Below, one piece after another: positions 5,454 through 5,661 of a DNA stretch of 5,661 nt. Position 1 is the first letter of the stretch. Each line of letters opens with the position of its first letter. The stretch spans positions 1-5,661 of the forward strand of contig JASHVF010000409.1 of assembly GCA_030039615.1 (NCBI GenBank). Reading direction: 5' to 3'. Origin of the DNA: Gammaproteobacteria bacterium. Its GTDB lineage: Bacteria; Pseudomonadota; Gammaproteobacteria; Steroidobacterales; Steroidobacteraceae. Both the position numbers and the translations under genes were made by a program. Under the pieces are notes generated by a model, which was given only the letters and a program-made list of their open reading frames with translations, ran no database searches and was not told the origin of the DNA.

Positions 5454-5661
5454 GCATCGAAACCATCAGCGAGCACCGCAGCTTCGGCGGCCTGCAGGGC
5501 TTCTACCGCCAGCAGTCCGCGGCAACGGGCACGCCCATGCGCTTTGCGGTGTATCAGCCGCCGCAGGCGCAGCAGCACCCCGTGCCGGCGCTGTTCTATC
5601 TCGCCGGCCTCACCTGTACCGAGGAGACGTTCGCGATCAAGGCGGGCGCGCAGCGGGTCGC
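5450..5661 (+). CDS. fghA: S-formylglutathione hydrolase, N-terminal part (cut by window edge)
   Basis: Alpha/beta-hydrolase of the esterase D family that splits S-formylglutathione into formate and glutathione, the last step of glutathione-dependent formaldehyde detoxification in the cytoplasm. Seen: 70 complete codons, open at the right edge (family length about 280 aa). The start MSIETISEHRSFGG is followed by QGFYRQQS, then MRFAVYQPP and the FYLAGLTCTEE segment (about 49-59) with the family Cys (C56) near the oxyanion hole, then the beginning of the AGAQR motif. This matches the E. coli FrmB/YeiG and Paracoccus FghA opening. The catalytic Ser, Asp and His lie beyond the window. Start: ATG with GGAGG 4 nt upstream; it overlaps the pqqE stop by 4 nt, so it is almost certainly in the pqq operon. 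Pairing with PQQ synthesis suggests it handles formaldehyde from methanol or other alcohol oxidation. An adjacent formaldehyde dehydrogenase gene may follow but cannot be seen. Confidence 0.93.
   Translation, partial: MSIETISEHRSFGGLQGFYRQQSAATGTPMRFAVYQPPQAQQHPVPALFYLAGLTCTEETFAIKAGAQRV

Noticed and set aside
1..5661. tRNA, rRNA, CRISPR arrays, insertion sequences or attachment sites
   Set aside because: None seen. The gaps are short, with no regularly spaced repeats, transposase motifs or tRNA-like folds.

Overview
GC-rich DNA with compact, overlapping bacterial genes. Protein families and gene style suggest a proteobacterium, most likely a gammaproteobacterium with PQQ-dependent alcohol or methanol metabolism. 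The taxon is an inference from family resemblance only. The window holds seven genes: two are cut by its edges and one is a 24-residue peptide gene.

Left half, all on the minus strand: a YebC/PmpR (TACO1)-family gene that runs off the left edge (1-582). Upstream of it lies a membrane acyl-lipid/acyl-CoA delta-9-type desaturase (689-1837) with a long charged C-terminal tail. Then comes a two-component system: a LuxR/NarL-type response regulator (2014-2649) and an HPK7-type sensor histidine kinase (2646-3989), overlapping by 4 nt (ATGA). The kinase has a LapD/MoxY-like sensor region.

Right half, plus strand: pqqA (4127-4201) encodes the PQQ precursor peptide, with the Glu and Tyr that are cross-linked. 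A compact GC hairpin follows directly after its stop. Next are pqqE (4311-5453), the radical SAM/SPASM enzyme that makes the Glu-Tyr bond, and the start of an S-formylglutathione hydrolase gene (5450 to the right edge) that overlaps pqqE by 4 nt.

The 137-bp region between the kinase and pqqA is a divergent control region with two perfect inverted repeats. The arrangement suggests a C1/alcohol-oxidation module: cofactor synthesis (PqqA, PqqE), removal of the formaldehyde produced by PQQ-dependent dehydrogenases (FGH), and a divergent two-component system that probably controls it. The main oddity is that pqqE follows pqqA directly. pqqB, pqqC and pqqD, which usually lie between them, are absent here.
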